NCBI GenBank assembly: GCA_937967505.1
Contig: CALCJM010000043.1
Span: forward strand, 1 to 52,542
From: an uncultured Pirellulaceae bacterium
Lineage (GTDB): Bacteria > Planctomycetota > Planctomycetia > Pirellulales > Pirellulaceae
DNA: 52,542 nt
Reading direction: 5' to 3'
Numbering within the stretch: the first letter of the stretch is position 1; every line of letters starts with the position of its first letter. The translations under genes and the position numbers were made by a program. Shown one piece after another: positions 34,761 through 43,932 of the stretch. The notes under the pieces are model-generated. The model was not told where the DNA came from, did no database searches, and saw nothing but the letters and a program-made list of their open reading frames with translations.

Positions 34761-34810
34761 CGCACGTCGTTCGACTCTCCGAGTCGAACACTCACGACTG
34801 GTAGAGTTGC
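34761..34810. repeat. REP half-unit, copy 6
   Basis: One hairpin TTCGACTC-TCC-GAGTCGAA at 34770-34788 followed by a diverged second arm (ACGACTGGTAGAGTTG). It lies 10 bp after the stop codon of the module B C-terminal gene and is the last copy seen, marking the right edge of the island. Confidence 0.75.
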
Positions 34811-34845
34811 GCCATAAATCGGTCAAATCCGAAGTAAGCGCGGCA

Positions 34846-36057
34846 CTAATTGATCGAGTCGTGCGCGTTTACATTGGGTGATTCCACTACCGGGAAGACT
34901 CCGTCGTCGAGCACGGGAGCTGGCAGGAAGTCGGCACCTTTGCCGCGAAACACAGATTCGATCAACTCCATGTAGCCATCGGTCATGCTGTTGAGAGAGC
35001 TGTTGCCAATGACGTGTTGGCGCCCGGCAGCCCCCAATTGTGCCCCAAGTGATTGATTGTTGAGAATCTCCAGCCAGCGTCGGGACATGGCGTTTTGATC
35101 ACCGGGGGTGACCAGATAACCGGTTGTTCCTTCAATCACTGATTCGTTGATTGATCCAACAGCCGTTGCGACGACCGGACGCCGACAACTGAGTGCTTCA
35201 AGAATCGAAACAGGACTGGCCTCGTTATGGCTGGACAGGGCGAACAGATCCACCATCGACAGGACCTCCGGAATCGCACTGATCGATCCCAAAAATTTAA
35301 CGCGCTGATCGATGGATTTCTCACGGGCCAATTGTTCCAGCATGGGGCGTTCCGGGCCATCACCGGCGATCACGAACCACGCATCAGGACGCGATTCCAA
35401 GGTCAGTCGTGCCGATTCCAGAAACAATGCATGGTTCTTTTCGGGACGGAGTGCCGCGACGATCCCGGCCACCGGGGCGTCTTGGGGAATGTTGTGTGTG
35501 TGTCGCCACCGGTTTCGCGCGTCAGGGTCAAATTTGAATCGATCGGTGTCGATACCGTTAGGAATCATGAAAACTTTGGCTTCCGGGAATTTCTCATTTT
35601 CCACTAGGTACTGGGCGTGTTGGTTAGCGACCGCGATAAAGCCGTCGGTGATTCCGGTTAACAGCCGGTTCAATCGGCCGACGCCATCGGGCCAGCCAGT
35701 GGAATGGAGAGCCGAAAGAATTACCGGTAGCCGGGCTGATTTGGCGGCCAGACGTCCCCAGAACATTTTATCTCCGGCACCAACGGTAACGACCGCATCG
35801 AGCTGCTGGTCCTTAAACAGTTTTCGTAGGCGCCCGGCAACCGCCACGTCGTATTTGTGGTGAATCAGGTTCTCGAATACCGGGAGTTCATCGGCCAGTT
35901 CCTGTCCCAGAATCCCTTTCTCTTTCAGACAACCAATCATTGGTGTGACGCGGTCGCGGTCGAACCGTCGCACAAGGTTGACCAGCAACGTTTCGGCACC
36001 ACCGACGGGCATGCTGGTGATGATAAACATGGTACGGATGGGTCGGTGTGAATTCAT
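34846..36057 (-). CDS. Glycosyltransferase family 4
   Basis: A GT-B-fold glycosyltransferase of about 403 residues. N-terminal domain: FIITSMPVGGAETLLVNLVR (acceptor side). C-terminal domain: VAGIVAALRPEKNHALFLES, IAGDGPERPMLEQLA and the nucleotide-sugar motif ALSSHNEASPVSILEALSC with the E-x7-E pair. It transfers a sugar from an NDP donor, probably onto a lipid-linked polysaccharide on the cytoplasmic face. Start set at MNSHRPIR; a Met 63 bases upstream is also possible. Just downstream of a polysaccharide deacetylase on the same strand. Confidence 0.88.
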   Translation of the reverse strand: MNSHRPIRTMFIITSMPVGGAETLLVNLVRRFDRDRVTPMIGCLKEKGILGQELADELPVFENLIHHKYDVAVAGRLRKLFKDQQLDAVVTVGAGDKMFWGRLAAKSARLPVILSALHSTGWPDGVGRLNRLLTGITDGFIAVANQHAQYLVENEKFPEAKVFMIPNGIDTDRFKFDPDARNRWRHTHNIPQDAPVAGIVAALRPEKNHALFLESARLTLESRPDAWFVIAGDGPERPMLEQLAREKSIDQRVKFLGSISAIPEVLSMVDLFALSSHNEASPVSILEALSCRRPVVATAVGSINESVIEGTTGYLVTPGDQNAMSRRWLEILNNQSLGAQLGAAGRQHVIGNSSLNSMTDGYMELIESVFRGKGADFLPAPVLDDGVFPVVESPNVNAHDSIN

Positions 36058-36140
36058 GTCGATTGATGGGCGAGGCGGAGTCGGATTAAATGGTAAAAAC
36101 AGCTGTGGGTCGATCCGCATCGGCTGCGGCAGCAGCCGGG

Positions 36141-37214
36141 TTACTCGGTTGTTGTTTGACGGGCAGCGGTCACTGGGAGGTCTGTCTTTGGAACAATGGT
36201 CTCGGGAATGACCAGAGGAGACAATTCTGTCGGGGCGCTCTGACCATCGCGCCGGACGGATCGGCGTTCATATTGATAGGGTTTTACACGTGCGATTCTG
36301 GGGTCAAATGACAGCCAGTTTTTTACACGTTCAAAGCTGGGGTCGCCGTGGATACGTTGAATGTGAAAGGAGTCGCCGCCGATATTGTTCCACCCACCAT
36401 AGGCCGAACAGACGCCCAGGAAACCGTGCTCCCGCAGCATACTGAAGACACCATGGTTCAAATTCTCGCGTTGACCAAAGGGAAATGCAAAATACTGCAC
36501 CGGTTGGTCAATCAGTTCTTCGATTTCGCGCGAGGCGAGGATCACTTCGTCGGCCAGCAGCAGCGGGTCGGATACTTTTCCCAGATCAATGTGGGTACGG
36601 GTGTGGGCACCGATTTCGACCCCTGAATTCACCAATGCGCGTAGCGATTCGATCGAATTGATTGGTAGTTCTTGTCCCTGTTGGACATCATGAGGGAAAG
36701 CGCACTGTTCGGTGATATTGTCGATGGTCACAAAATAGCAAACCGGAATGCCGCGTTCAATTAATAGCGGCAGCGCGTATTCACAGTTTTCAGCGTAGCC
36801 ATCGTCGAAGGTGATCGCCAGGGTGGGACGGTCATTGAATCCAGAATCCACGCGTCGCTGTAGTTCGGCCAATGACACCAGATCGAACTCTTCTTGAAAC
36901 CAGTCAATCTGACGTTTGAACTGGTCACGCGTCATTGTCCATGGATTGGTGTGATCGTCGGAGATGCGATGGTAAAAAATTGCGTAGGCGGGCACTTTTC
37001 CCTGAGCGGCCAAACACCGACGTCGCCACGTACGATAGGGCATCGTGGAGAGCCGGTAGAGGTCGATCAGTTTTGATTTCCAAGAATTCACAGGGAGGCA
37101 GTCTGGCGCGAAATGTCCAGCAGTATACGAGGGGGCGCGTGCGGTAACGTCAGCAACGAAACTGCTGCGGTTACCGGTGGTTCGGAGCTTTCTTGTTGCA
37201 ATTGTTCCCCACAA
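36141..37214 (-). CDS. Polysaccharide deacetylase (NodB domain)
   Basis: A carbohydrate-esterase-4 enzyme removing acetyl groups from N-acetylated glycans. NodB motifs visible: TFDDGYAENCEYAL (metal Asp pair), HTRTHIDLG (metal His pair) and the FAFPFGQRENLN block. The first 55 residues have no function I can see; a Met at codon 58 (MPYRTWRRR, 37043) may be the real start, giving 300 residues. The about 55-residue C-terminal tail is Arg/Pro/Thr-rich. With the GT4 and the divergent WecG/TagA gene it makes a small exopolysaccharide cluster. Confidence 0.87.
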   Translation of the reverse strand: MWGTIATRKLRTTGNRSSFVADVTARAPSYTAGHFAPDCLPVNSWKSKLIDLYRLSTMPYRTWRRRCLAAQGKVPAYAIFYHRISDDHTNPWTMTRDQFKRQIDWFQEEFDLVSLAELQRRVDSGFNDRPTLAITFDDGYAENCEYALPLLIERGIPVCYFVTIDNITEQCAFPHDVQQGQELPINSIESLRALVNSGVEIGAHTRTHIDLGKVSDPLLLADEVILASREIEELIDQPVQYFAFPFGQRENLNHGVFSMLREHGFLGVCSAYGGWNNIGGDSFHIQRIHGDPSFERVKNWLSFDPRIARVKPYQYERRSVRRDGQSAPTELSPLVIPETIVPKTDLPVTAARQTTTE

Positions 37215-37413
37215 AACTAGTTTGGAAGATCAAGTTCTGGAGCGGAAATGGAAATTAACCGTGCAAGCCACCGGCAACCGGCAAATCCGGCAATACCCTC
37301 CTGTTTTCACATTGGCATGATTGGAAATTGGTGTTTTGAGTGCACCACGGGGGTTGCAAGGTTGTAGGTTTCGGGTTGTACGCACCCGCCAATCCCAACC
37401 CAATGGACCCCAC

Positions 37414-38427
37414 ATGTCACTGCCCAGCATGCCTTCGACACCTGCTTCCTCTACTTCGGCCACTCCTGTCGTTCCTACCACTGTTCCGGTCGGGGCTGTT
37501 TCGCCGCAACCCGCGGGCTCAGGCCGTCACACCGGGATCAACGCGGCAACTCATTTACCGGAGGCGGAAAAACGACAGTTGTTTGGTGTTGCGATTGATG
37601 CACTGACCATGGAAGGTGCGGTTGACAGGCTGTGGTCCTGGATCAATGAGGCGCAGTCTGATGCGCGATGCCGATATGTGGTGACGCCGAATGTGGATCA
37701 CGCGGTATTGCTGCAAGAAAACCCGGATTTGCGTGCTGCATACAAAGACGCTGATTTGGTACTGGCCGATGGGCACCCGGTTGTTTGGGCGTCGAGGCTA
37801 TTGGGCTGCCCTCTGCCTGAACGCGTCGCCGGGTCTGAACTGGTGCCACACCTGTTCGACTTCTTTAACCGTTACGGAAAACTAAAGGTGTTTCTATTGG
37901 GGGCGGCGGCAGGAGTCGCTGAGGTCGCGGCGGGGAACATGCTACAGCAGTGGCCCAACGTGCAAACCGTTGGCGTCTATAGTCCGCCATTGGGGTTCGA
38001 AAATGACAAGGTTGAATGTGCAAATATTTTGACAAAGATCGCACGGTGTAAGCCGGATGTGGTCGTTGTTGGGCTTGGTGCACCAAAACAGGAACTGTGG
38101 GTCCACCGTCATCACCGGCTGATCGACGCCAAGGTGGCATTGTGTGTTGGTGCAACGATTGATTTTTTGGCCGGAGAAAAACAGCGCGCGCCGTACTGGA
38201 TGCAGCGTGCCGGTTTGGAATGGGCGCATCGCATGTGCAGTGAACCCAAGCGGCTGGTAAGGCGGTACGCCAGGGACGCGTGGGTATTCCCTCAACTGGT
38301 CGCGCGACAATGGATCGCCAACGCCCGCCAGGCAGTGGCTGCTGAACAGCAGCAATTCGATCAACAGTCAGGGAAAATGGCACCGCAGCAACCGTCCCCC
38401 CAGCATCAGCAGGATGCCGCGCAGTAA
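37414..38427 (+). CDS. WecG/TagA/CpsF family glycosyltransferase
   Basis: A GT26-family transferase of 337 residues adding a sugar (ManNAc or ManNAcA in known members) to a lipid-linked intermediate. Motifs: VVTPNVDHAVLLQ, ADLVLADGHPVVWASRLLG, ERVAGSELVPHL, VVVVGLGAPKQELWVHRH and CVGATIDFLAGEKQRAPYWM with RAGLEWAHRM. The first 60 residues are low-complexity Pro/Ser/Thr, unusual for the family. Start set at MSLPSMPST; a start 93 bases further up would only add low-quality sequence. Divergent from the deacetylase. Confidence 0.9.
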   Translation: MSLPSMPSTPASSTSATPVVPTTVPVGAVSPQPAGSGRHTGINAATHLPEAEKRQLFGVAIDALTMEGAVDRLWSWINEAQSDARCRYVVTPNVDHAVLLQENPDLRAAYKDADLVLADGHPVVWASRLLGCPLPERVAGSELVPHLFDFFNRYGKLKVFLLGAAAGVAEVAAGNMLQQWPNVQTVGVYSPPLGFENDKVECANILTKIARCKPDVVVVGLGAPKQELWVHRHHRLIDAKVALCVGATIDFLAGEKQRAPYWMQRAGLEWAHRMCSEPKRLVRRYARDAWVFPQLVARQWIANARQAVAAEQQQFDQQSGKMAPQQPSPQHQQDAAQ

Positions 38428-38516
38428 TTGCAGGCGCATTTTGCAAGGGGTTTTTGAACCTTTGGAGATTGGTTTACAATGGTGGAACACACCACTGGTA
38501 CCTCATGGAGCCTCTA

Positions 38517-38687
38517 ATGAACAAGAAGGTCAAGAAACAGATTGAAGTGCTGCGCCAGAAGCAGGAAAAAACCCAGAAACTGCTCAACGATGCCAAAGCT
38601 CAAACTGACGATCCGGCGGAAGTCCGGGAGCTGGAACAGCAAATCCAGGCCATTAAGACAAAGATTGACGAACTGAAATCCAGTTAG
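38517..38687 (+). CDS. Small coiled-coil protein, 56 aa
   Basis: A 56-residue, highly charged, almost wholly helical protein: MNKKVKKQIEVLRQKQEKTQ, then heptads to the end (ELEQQIQAIKTKIDELKSS). The upstream longer frame is ignored in favour of this ATG. Its role is unknown. It stands 89 bp after the WecG/TagA gene and 265 bp before the cyclophilin gene, so it may be a separate unit. Confidence 0.65.
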   Translation: MNKKVKKQIEVLRQKQEKTQKLLNDAKAQTDDPAEVRELEQQIQAIKTKIDELKSS

Positions 38688-38952
38688 GTTGGTGCACCTT
38701 TTTGAGGGAGTGGAGTACCAGAGCCAAGTACCGGGGCGTGTCAGCCAGGTCGTTTGCAGGCCGTTGGTACACCAGAGGACAGCACTTCCGGCACTAATGC
38801 CGACACCGCGAGCGACCACAGGGTAGACTGCCGTTAGCGTACAGAGGATAAACGTTCCAAACGGCCATCATCAGCCATTGAAGAAAGTACCTGTAGCGCG
38901 GATAATCTGTCCTTACAATTCTCCAAATTTGTTTGAATAGACTTACTGACCC

Positions 38953-39387
38953 ATGAAAGCTGAAATGCACACCTCCAAAGGTGTAATGCACATTGATTTT
39001 TACGACGCCGATGCTCCCAACACCGTCAAGAACTTCACCGATCTGGCGAATAAAGGTTACTACGACGGCCTGACGTTTCACCGTGTATTGGATGACTTTG
39101 TGATTCAGGGCGGCTGCCCCAACGGGACTGGCACCGGTGGGCCCGGGTACAATATTGACTGCGAAACCGGGGGGGGCAACCAGTATCATGACCGCGGCGT
39201 ACTTTCGATGGCGCACGCGGGTCCCAACACCGGTGGATCACAGTTTTTTATCTGCCACAGCCGCACCAACACAGCTCATCTTGATGGCAAGCATACCTGT
39301 TTCGGCAAAGTTACCGAAGGTCAGGACATTATCGACCAGATTCAGGTCGGTGACACGATTGACAAGGTCGTCGTTGTTGAGAATTAG
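38953..39387 (+). CDS. Cyclophilin-type peptidyl-prolyl cis-trans isomerase
   Basis: A 144-residue cytoplasmic cyclophilin; no signal peptide. Motifs: [19 protein letters not shown] (catalytic Arg in FHR), [14 protein letters not shown] and [12 protein letters not shown]. It catalyses proline isomerisation during folding. Followed by a strong intrinsic terminator. Confidence 0.95.
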   Translation: MKAEMHTSKGVMHIDFYDADAPNTVKNFTDLANKGYYDGLTFHRVLDDFVIQGGCPNGTGTGGPGYNIDCETGGGNQYHDRGVLSMAHAGPNTGGSQFFICHSRTNTAHLDGKHTCFGKVTEGQDIIDQIQVGDTIDKVVVVEN

Positions 39388-39443
39388 GCTTGTTGAAAAC
39401 ATGTAGTACCCCAAACCGTAATTTCGGTTTGCACTTTCCAACA

Positions 39444-39489
39444 GCACTCTGTTCAGCGTCACCCTGACGCTGAAATCGAGTGCTTTTTT
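39444..39489 (+). terminator. Intrinsic terminator after cyclophilin gene
   Basis: A long hairpin: outer stem GCACTC (39444-39449) with GAGTGC (39478-39483), inner perfect 10-bp stem TTCAGCGTCA / TGACGCTGAA around the loop CCC, then TTTTTT at 39484-39489. On the minus strand there is no trailing T run, so it serves the plus-strand gene. A small AAACCG/CGGTTT hairpin at 39413-39430 precedes it. Confidence 0.9.
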
Positions 39490-39562
39490 GGCGGCTGCTT
39501 CGCTCGGCGAAGCATATTCGGATCGGAGCGCCGATCAGAACGCGGGGTTCGGCAACCACCGA

Positions 39563-40702
39563 TTACCGTTGGTCCGTTGCCGGTTGCGAAAAACGACGAT
39601 TGAAATAGTCGGCATCGAATGGATCCACCATCTGATCCGAGCCTGTAGTATTTTCGGTAGTTGGACTTGCGCCGACCGGATCATCGGGGTCTGTTGAATT
39701 TGTTGAGCCTGTTGAATCTGCGGGGCCTCTGATCACGGTGAACCCCGGATCGCGCGGTTCCACGTTTGTGACGGCTGACAAAACTGACTGTGCTGAGTGC
39801 CGGACTTGGGGGGGCTTGGGGATTCTGCCAATGGCGCCGGGATTGGTCAAAGGTTGGACATCGACGACCGGTTGCTGCATGGGTAAGTTTACCAAACTAG
39901 TTTCTTTTGCGTTATTTTTTGTTGCACTGTCACCTGTGGCGCTGGCTACTTCTGTTTCTATCGGTGGCGCCGGAACCGCCGGGGACGAAAAGATTGCTTG
40001 ATGGTCTAGCGGTTGTTCGTAATTTACCTGACGCACTTGTGCTGCGACGACAGGATCGCCGTACTGATCGATTACCCCTGTCGTGTTGGGCTGTGCTTGC
40101 GGAATGGGTCGCAGAGGGACACGATTCAGGTCGGGGATAAAAACGGGCTTTAGGCCGCCAATCATTGATTCAACACGTCGTTTTCGGTCGGCTTTTTCCT
40201 GTGCCTGCTTAGCCAGCAAACGCTTTTGTTTTTCCAGTTTCAAACGCTGCGTTAGTCGTTGTTCGACGCGGTTCATTTTGGTTTGCAATTCGATATCCAA
40301 CGCAGCCAAACGCCTGGCTGGAATCTGTGACTCCTGCAACACCAGCAGGTGATTGGCCGCCTCGCTAAACAGTTCATTTCTCAGACACCATTTGAATACG
40401 CCCATCTGGCCTTCGATGTCTGCCGAACGGGTACGTGCAGCCAATTCCCAATACGCGGCTTCCAATGAAGACGCCTCAAACATCACCCGGGCAGGACTCA
40501 GGTGGATACGACTGCCGCTGTCCAGCTTCAGAATCAGTTTGTTGTCCAGATGAGTAATGTGCCCCGACATCACCTGACCATTGGTCAACACGACAACGCC
40601 CGCGTCGCTCGATTGCTGCGCGCGAGTATCGGGCGCTGATAACAACAACGTCACCAGCAACGGAACAACAAGCATCAGGATTTTGGAGAGCTTCGGCAGC
40701 AT
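39563..40702 (-). CDS. Exported hypothetical protein with SH3-like N-terminus
   Basis: A 379-residue protein. The signal peptide begins MLPKLSKILMLVVPLLVTLL and is cut near TRAQQ. The next 60 residues form a small beta unit (VVVLTNGQVMSGHITHLDNK, then LDSGSRIHLSPARVMF), an Sm/SH3-like pattern I know from planctomycete proteins of unknown role. A basic coiled coil (about 130-175: RLKLEKQKRLLAKQAQEKA) follows, then a long Pro/Thr/Asn-rich disordered tail. The longer frame upstream is rejected because it hides the signal peptide. Confidence 0.72.
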   Translation of the reverse strand: MLPKLSKILMLVVPLLVTLLLSAPDTRAQQSSDAGVVVLTNGQVMSGHITHLDNKLILKLDSGSRIHLSPARVMFEASSLEAAYWELAARTRSADIEGQMGVFKWCLRNELFSEAANHLLVLQESQIPARRLAALDIELQTKMNRVEQRLTQRLKLEKQKRLLAKQAQEKADRKRRVESMIGGLKPVFIPDLNRVPLRPIPQAQPNTTGVIDQYGDPVVAAQVRQVNYEQPLDHQAIFSSPAVPAPPIETEVASATGDSATKNNAKETSLVNLPMQQPVVDVQPLTNPGAIGRIPKPPQVRHSAQSVLSAVTNVEPRDPGFTVIRGPADSTGSTNSTDPDDPVGASPTTENTTGSDQMVDPFDADYFNRRFSQPATDQR

Positions 40703-40917
40703 CGCTGGACAATAGTCAGGTTGCACCCATGGGTCAACGCAGGTTGCGCTTCCGCCGATCGGGCGGGTTGAACAAGATCTGCTTTTCGGGGCAGCTTCCG
40801 CCAACCCTATTCCGTTTTGCTGCGGATGGTCTATAAAAACTCTACCCACTTTACGTAGTCCGCGCTGCCCGATACTGTTTAGATCCGAATTAACACACTC
40901 TCTCCCAAAGTGATAGC

Positions 40918-41646
40918 ATGGCTGTGCGCAAACCCAACGAGATTCGTCCGGTAAAGATCAAGCGAAAGTACACAAACAAGACCGCTGGTAGTGTACTGTA
41001 TCAATCCGGGGAGACGGTGGTGTTGTGCACCGCCAGCGTCGATGAAAACGTGCCGCCATGGATGGAGAAATCTGGCAAGGGGTGGATCACGGCCGAGTAC
41101 AACATGTTGCCGGGCAGCACCAGCCCTCGCAAGCGGCGGGATCGAACCAAGGTGGATGGTCGCACAACCGAAATTCAACGTTTGATTGGCCGCAGCCTGC
41201 GCGCGGTCGCGGACCTGGAAGCATTGGGGCCTCGTCAGATCACCGTGGATTGTGACGTATTACAGGCCGACGGTGGCACGCGCACCGCCAGTATCACCGG
41301 TGGTATGATCGCTTTGATTGATGCCATCGCATCGATCAAGAGGGATCTGCCTGATCCTAAAAAGTTTCCGCTACGTGACACAGTGGCGGCGATCAGTGTG
41401 GGGATTGTTGATGGTAAAGCGGTCTCGGATTTGGATTACCCGATGGACTTTGCCGCCGCCGTTGACATGAATGTGATCATGACGGGCAAAGGGCAGTTTG
41501 TTGAAATCCAGGGCACGGGTGAGGAAGCGACGTTTTCCGAAAAGGAACTGGCGGCACTTTTGAAGTTGGCCAAGGGCAGCATTAAAGAACTGGTCGCCAA
41601 ACAAAAGGCGGCACTGGGAAAACGTTGGCCCGCTGCGCTGGGGTAG
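40918..41646 (+). CDS. rph: Ribonuclease PH
   Basis: A 242-residue phosphorolytic 3'-5' exoribonuclease that trims tRNA 3' ends; forms a hexameric ring. Motifs: [78 protein letters not shown] (phosphate and metal sites) and [21 protein letters not shown]. Length and order are normal for the family. ATG at 40918. Confidence 0.96.
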   Translation: MAVRKPNEIRPVKIKRKYTNKTAGSVLYQSGETVVLCTASVDENVPPWMEKSGKGWITAEYNMLPGSTSPRKRRDRTKVDGRTTEIQRLIGRSLRAVADLEALGPRQITVDCDVLQADGGTRTASITGGMIALIDAIASIKRDLPDPKKFPLRDTVAAISVGIVDGKAVSDLDYPMDFAAAVDMNVIMTGKGQFVEIQGTGEEATFSEKELAALLKLAKGSIKELVAKQKAALGKRWPAALG

Positions 41647-41741
41647 ATTCCGCGTTTCGTGCTGGAGAACATCGGGGGAGCGACCTGCGCACTGCCGCCG
41701 GTCAATGGAGAGTTTTTTCGAGCAAGCGTTTTCTGAGAAGA

Positions 41742-41839
41742 ATGGCAGTTAGGAATTGACCATCCGTTGGCGACGCTGCCAGCGTCGGAGCGAAGCTGGC
41801 AGCATCGCCAACGGTAAGCTTTCAATTACCAATCGCCTA
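41742..41839. repeat. MITE-like palindromic element, copy 2
   Basis: Inverted copy of the element at 17097-17200. Its complement reads CTTTAGGCGATTGG, AATTGAAAGCTTACCGTTGG, CGATGCTGCCAGC and so on, matching copy 1 with about ten differences and lacking a few bases of one outer arm. The outer end overlaps the stop codon of the M32 carboxypeptidase gene (TAG on the minus strand at 41837-41839), so that protein's last codons abut or lie within the element. Confidence 0.8.
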
Positions 41840-43348
41840 AAGCTGATAGATTGGTGTCAGTTTTTCTTTCAAGTGCTTGATCAAACGGTCGTGAGACAGG
41901 GGCTCTCCGGCGACTTTTTCGCCTAACTGTGTCGAAGTCAGACGCTGGCCCTGAGCGTGGATGTGCTGGTTCAGCCACTGCTTCAACGGGGCAAAATCTC
42001 CTTTGGCGAACATTGCCTCTAGGTTGCCCAGCCGGGCTTCTGCGGCGTCGTAGAACTGGCTGGCGTAGAGATTTCCCAGGGAGTAAGTCGGAAAGTATCC
42101 AATCAAGCCGGCGCTCCAATGAACATCCTGCAGCACGCCATCACTGTCTGAGGGCGGTAAGATTCCAAGGCTGTCTTGGTATTTTGCATTCCATGCCTCG
42201 GGTAAATCAGCCACGGCCAGTTCGCCGTTAATTAGCGCCTGTTCCAGCTGAAACCGAATGATAATGTGCAGGTTATACGTCGCTTCGTCGGCCTCGACGC
42301 GAATCAGCGACGGTGCGACGTGATTGATGGCGGCGTAGAAATCCTCCAGCGGTACGTTGGCGAGTGACGCAAAACGTTGCCGGGCCTCCGGGTAGAAGTG
42401 TTTCCAAAAACTTTTGCTGCGTCCGACCAGATTTTCCCACAGGCGCGACTGCGATTCGTGAATTCCCAAACTACAGTACTGCCCGGCGGGCAAACCGTAA
42501 TGGGTGCTATCAAGTCCCTGTTCATAGATCCCGTGTCCTGCCTCGTGCAGCGTGCCAAAAAATGAACTGCTAAAAAAAGTTTCATCGTAGCGCGTCGTGA
42601 TCCGACAGTCATCCGGGCCAATTTCGGTACAGAATGGGTGATGCGTCACGTCCAGTCGTCCACGGTCGTAATCAAAGCCAATTTTCTCCGATGCGTACCG
42701 TCCGAACGCTTCCTGATCGGCCACCGGGAAGGAGCGGTGGAGAATCTCGACCGGTGGTTTGATCGCACTGGCCTTGATGGCTTCCACCAGCGGCACCAGA
42801 TCGACGCGCAGACGCTCCAGCACATCGGCGACTTCGTTTGTTTTTGCCCCGGGTTCAAATTCATCCAGCAGCGCGTCGTAAGCGCAGTCCTCAAAACCGA
42901 TTGCTCCGGCCTGTTCCTTTTTCAGTTCGATGATGGTTTCAAGCACGGGGCGAAATTTGGCAAAATCGTCTTCCTGCCGGGCCTCCACCCAAACCCGTTG
43001 GCCTGATGAACAGGCGCGTGTGAGTTCTTCGACCAATCGCACCGGCAGTTTGCTGGTTCTGTGAAACTTTTTCTCCAGCCGCGCAATCACGCATCCCGTA
43101 ATCGACATTGGATCGGCAGCCAGATCGGACCGGGACAATTCGCCGATCATATCGCCAAGTTCTGCCGCCGTGCTGCGGCGATGGATTTCTCCGGCCAGGA
43201 ACGTCAGTTGTGCGCTGCGATACTCTCCCGCGGCTGCAGGCAGTTTGGTTTGTTGGTCCCATTCCAGCAGCGCCGAAGTGGAGGTTAACAGCGCCGTTTT
43301 GCGGACGTATTCGCATAACCGGTCATAAAGTGCGTTGGTGTCGGGCAT
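41837..43348 (-). CDS. Carboxypeptidase M32 family (Taq-type)
   Basis: A 503-residue cytoplasmic zinc carboxypeptidase. The metal site is HEAGH in FFGTLHEAGHGIYEQGLD, with the downstream Glu in GIHESQSRLWENLVGRS. N-terminal MPDTNALYDRLCEYVRK and the HPFCTEIGPDDCRITTRYD block are standard for M32. Releases C-terminal residues except proline. Its stop codon lies in a repeat element. 45 bp downstream of the PH-domain gene on the same strand. Confidence 0.94.
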   Translation of the reverse strand: MPDTNALYDRLCEYVRKTALLTSTSALLEWDQQTKLPAAAGEYRSAQLTFLAGEIHRRSTAAELGDMIGELSRSDLAADPMSITGCVIARLEKKFHRTSKLPVRLVEELTRACSSGQRVWVEARQEDDFAKFRPVLETIIELKKEQAGAIGFEDCAYDALLDEFEPGAKTNEVADVLERLRVDLVPLVEAIKASAIKPPVEILHRSFPVADQEAFGRYASEKIGFDYDRGRLDVTHHPFCTEIGPDDCRITTRYDETFFSSSFFGTLHEAGHGIYEQGLDSTHYGLPAGQYCSLGIHESQSRLWENLVGRSKSFWKHFYPEARQRFASLANVPLEDFYAAINHVAPSLIRVEADEATYNLHIIIRFQLEQALINGELAVADLPEAWNAKYQDSLGILPPSDSDGVLQDVHWSAGLIGYFPTYSLGNLYASQFYDAAEARLGNLEAMFAKGDFAPLKQWLNQHIHAQGQRLTSTQLGEKVAGEPLSHDRLIKHLKEKLTPIYQL

Positions 43349-43392
43349 GTCATTTCAGCCTGATTAAGTTTAAATGGCTTGATTGGCGGGGT

Positions 43393-43833
43393 TTAAATGC
43401 GCGACTTGCGGCGGTGAGCATCGATCAGGTCTTTGATCCGTTCCGGTTGTGGGATTCCCGCAACTTTGATTTCCAGCCCTGCCTGGCCGGCGCTGGAGAT
43501 GCCGATGGTGCCGACATCGAACACGCGTTGAAAGAACGTTTGGTCCAGTTGCACGTTGCGAATGTCCTGATGCCAGACTTCGGTAATCGATTTTGACAAA
43601 ATCCCCCTGCGACAGGTGGTGCGGTCATTGGTGACCGTTAGGGTGGTACCCTTACATTTCAGGTACCATACTGCAAAAATAAACAGCCCGACAATGACCA
43701 GGCACAAAACGCAGGTGATGACAAACCAGACGGGCTGATTGCGGAACATCGAGGGATTTTCCTCGTACAGAATTTTTTCGCCCCGATCGTCTGCCCGGGC
43801 AGGTTTGTCCCATTCATCGTGGGTGTCAGTCAT
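43393..43833 (-). CDS. Bacterial PH-domain membrane protein (YdbS/DUF304-like)
   Basis: A 146-residue protein. One or two hydrophobic segments (about 33-58) are followed by a bacterial PH domain, with TTCRRGILSKSITEVWHQDI and RNVQLDQTFFQRVFDVGTIG, the usual pattern of this family. It ends in a basic tail (DAHRRKSRI). Such domains lie at the cytoplasmic face of the membrane; the partner is unknown. Possibly co-transcribed with the M32 gene; divergent from ribD. Confidence 0.85.
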   Translation of the reverse strand: MTDTHDEWDKPARADDRGEKILYEENPSMFRNQPVWFVITCVLCLVIVGLFIFAVWYLKCKGTTLTVTNDRTTCRRGILSKSITEVWHQDIRNVQLDQTFFQRVFDVGTIGISSAGQAGLEIKVAGIPQPERIKDLIDAHRRKSRI

Positions 43834-43932
43834 AGTATTTCAATTGTTCAACAGTTAACGTTGGCCAGTGTCCCAATTTGGCAGGTAACGGGCCATCCTT
43901 CAAGCCCATCGTTTTGGACCAATCGACTTTCT

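Noticed and set aside
43834..43932. FMN riboswitch upstream of ribD
   Set aside because: No RFN blocks are present in the 99-bp gap.
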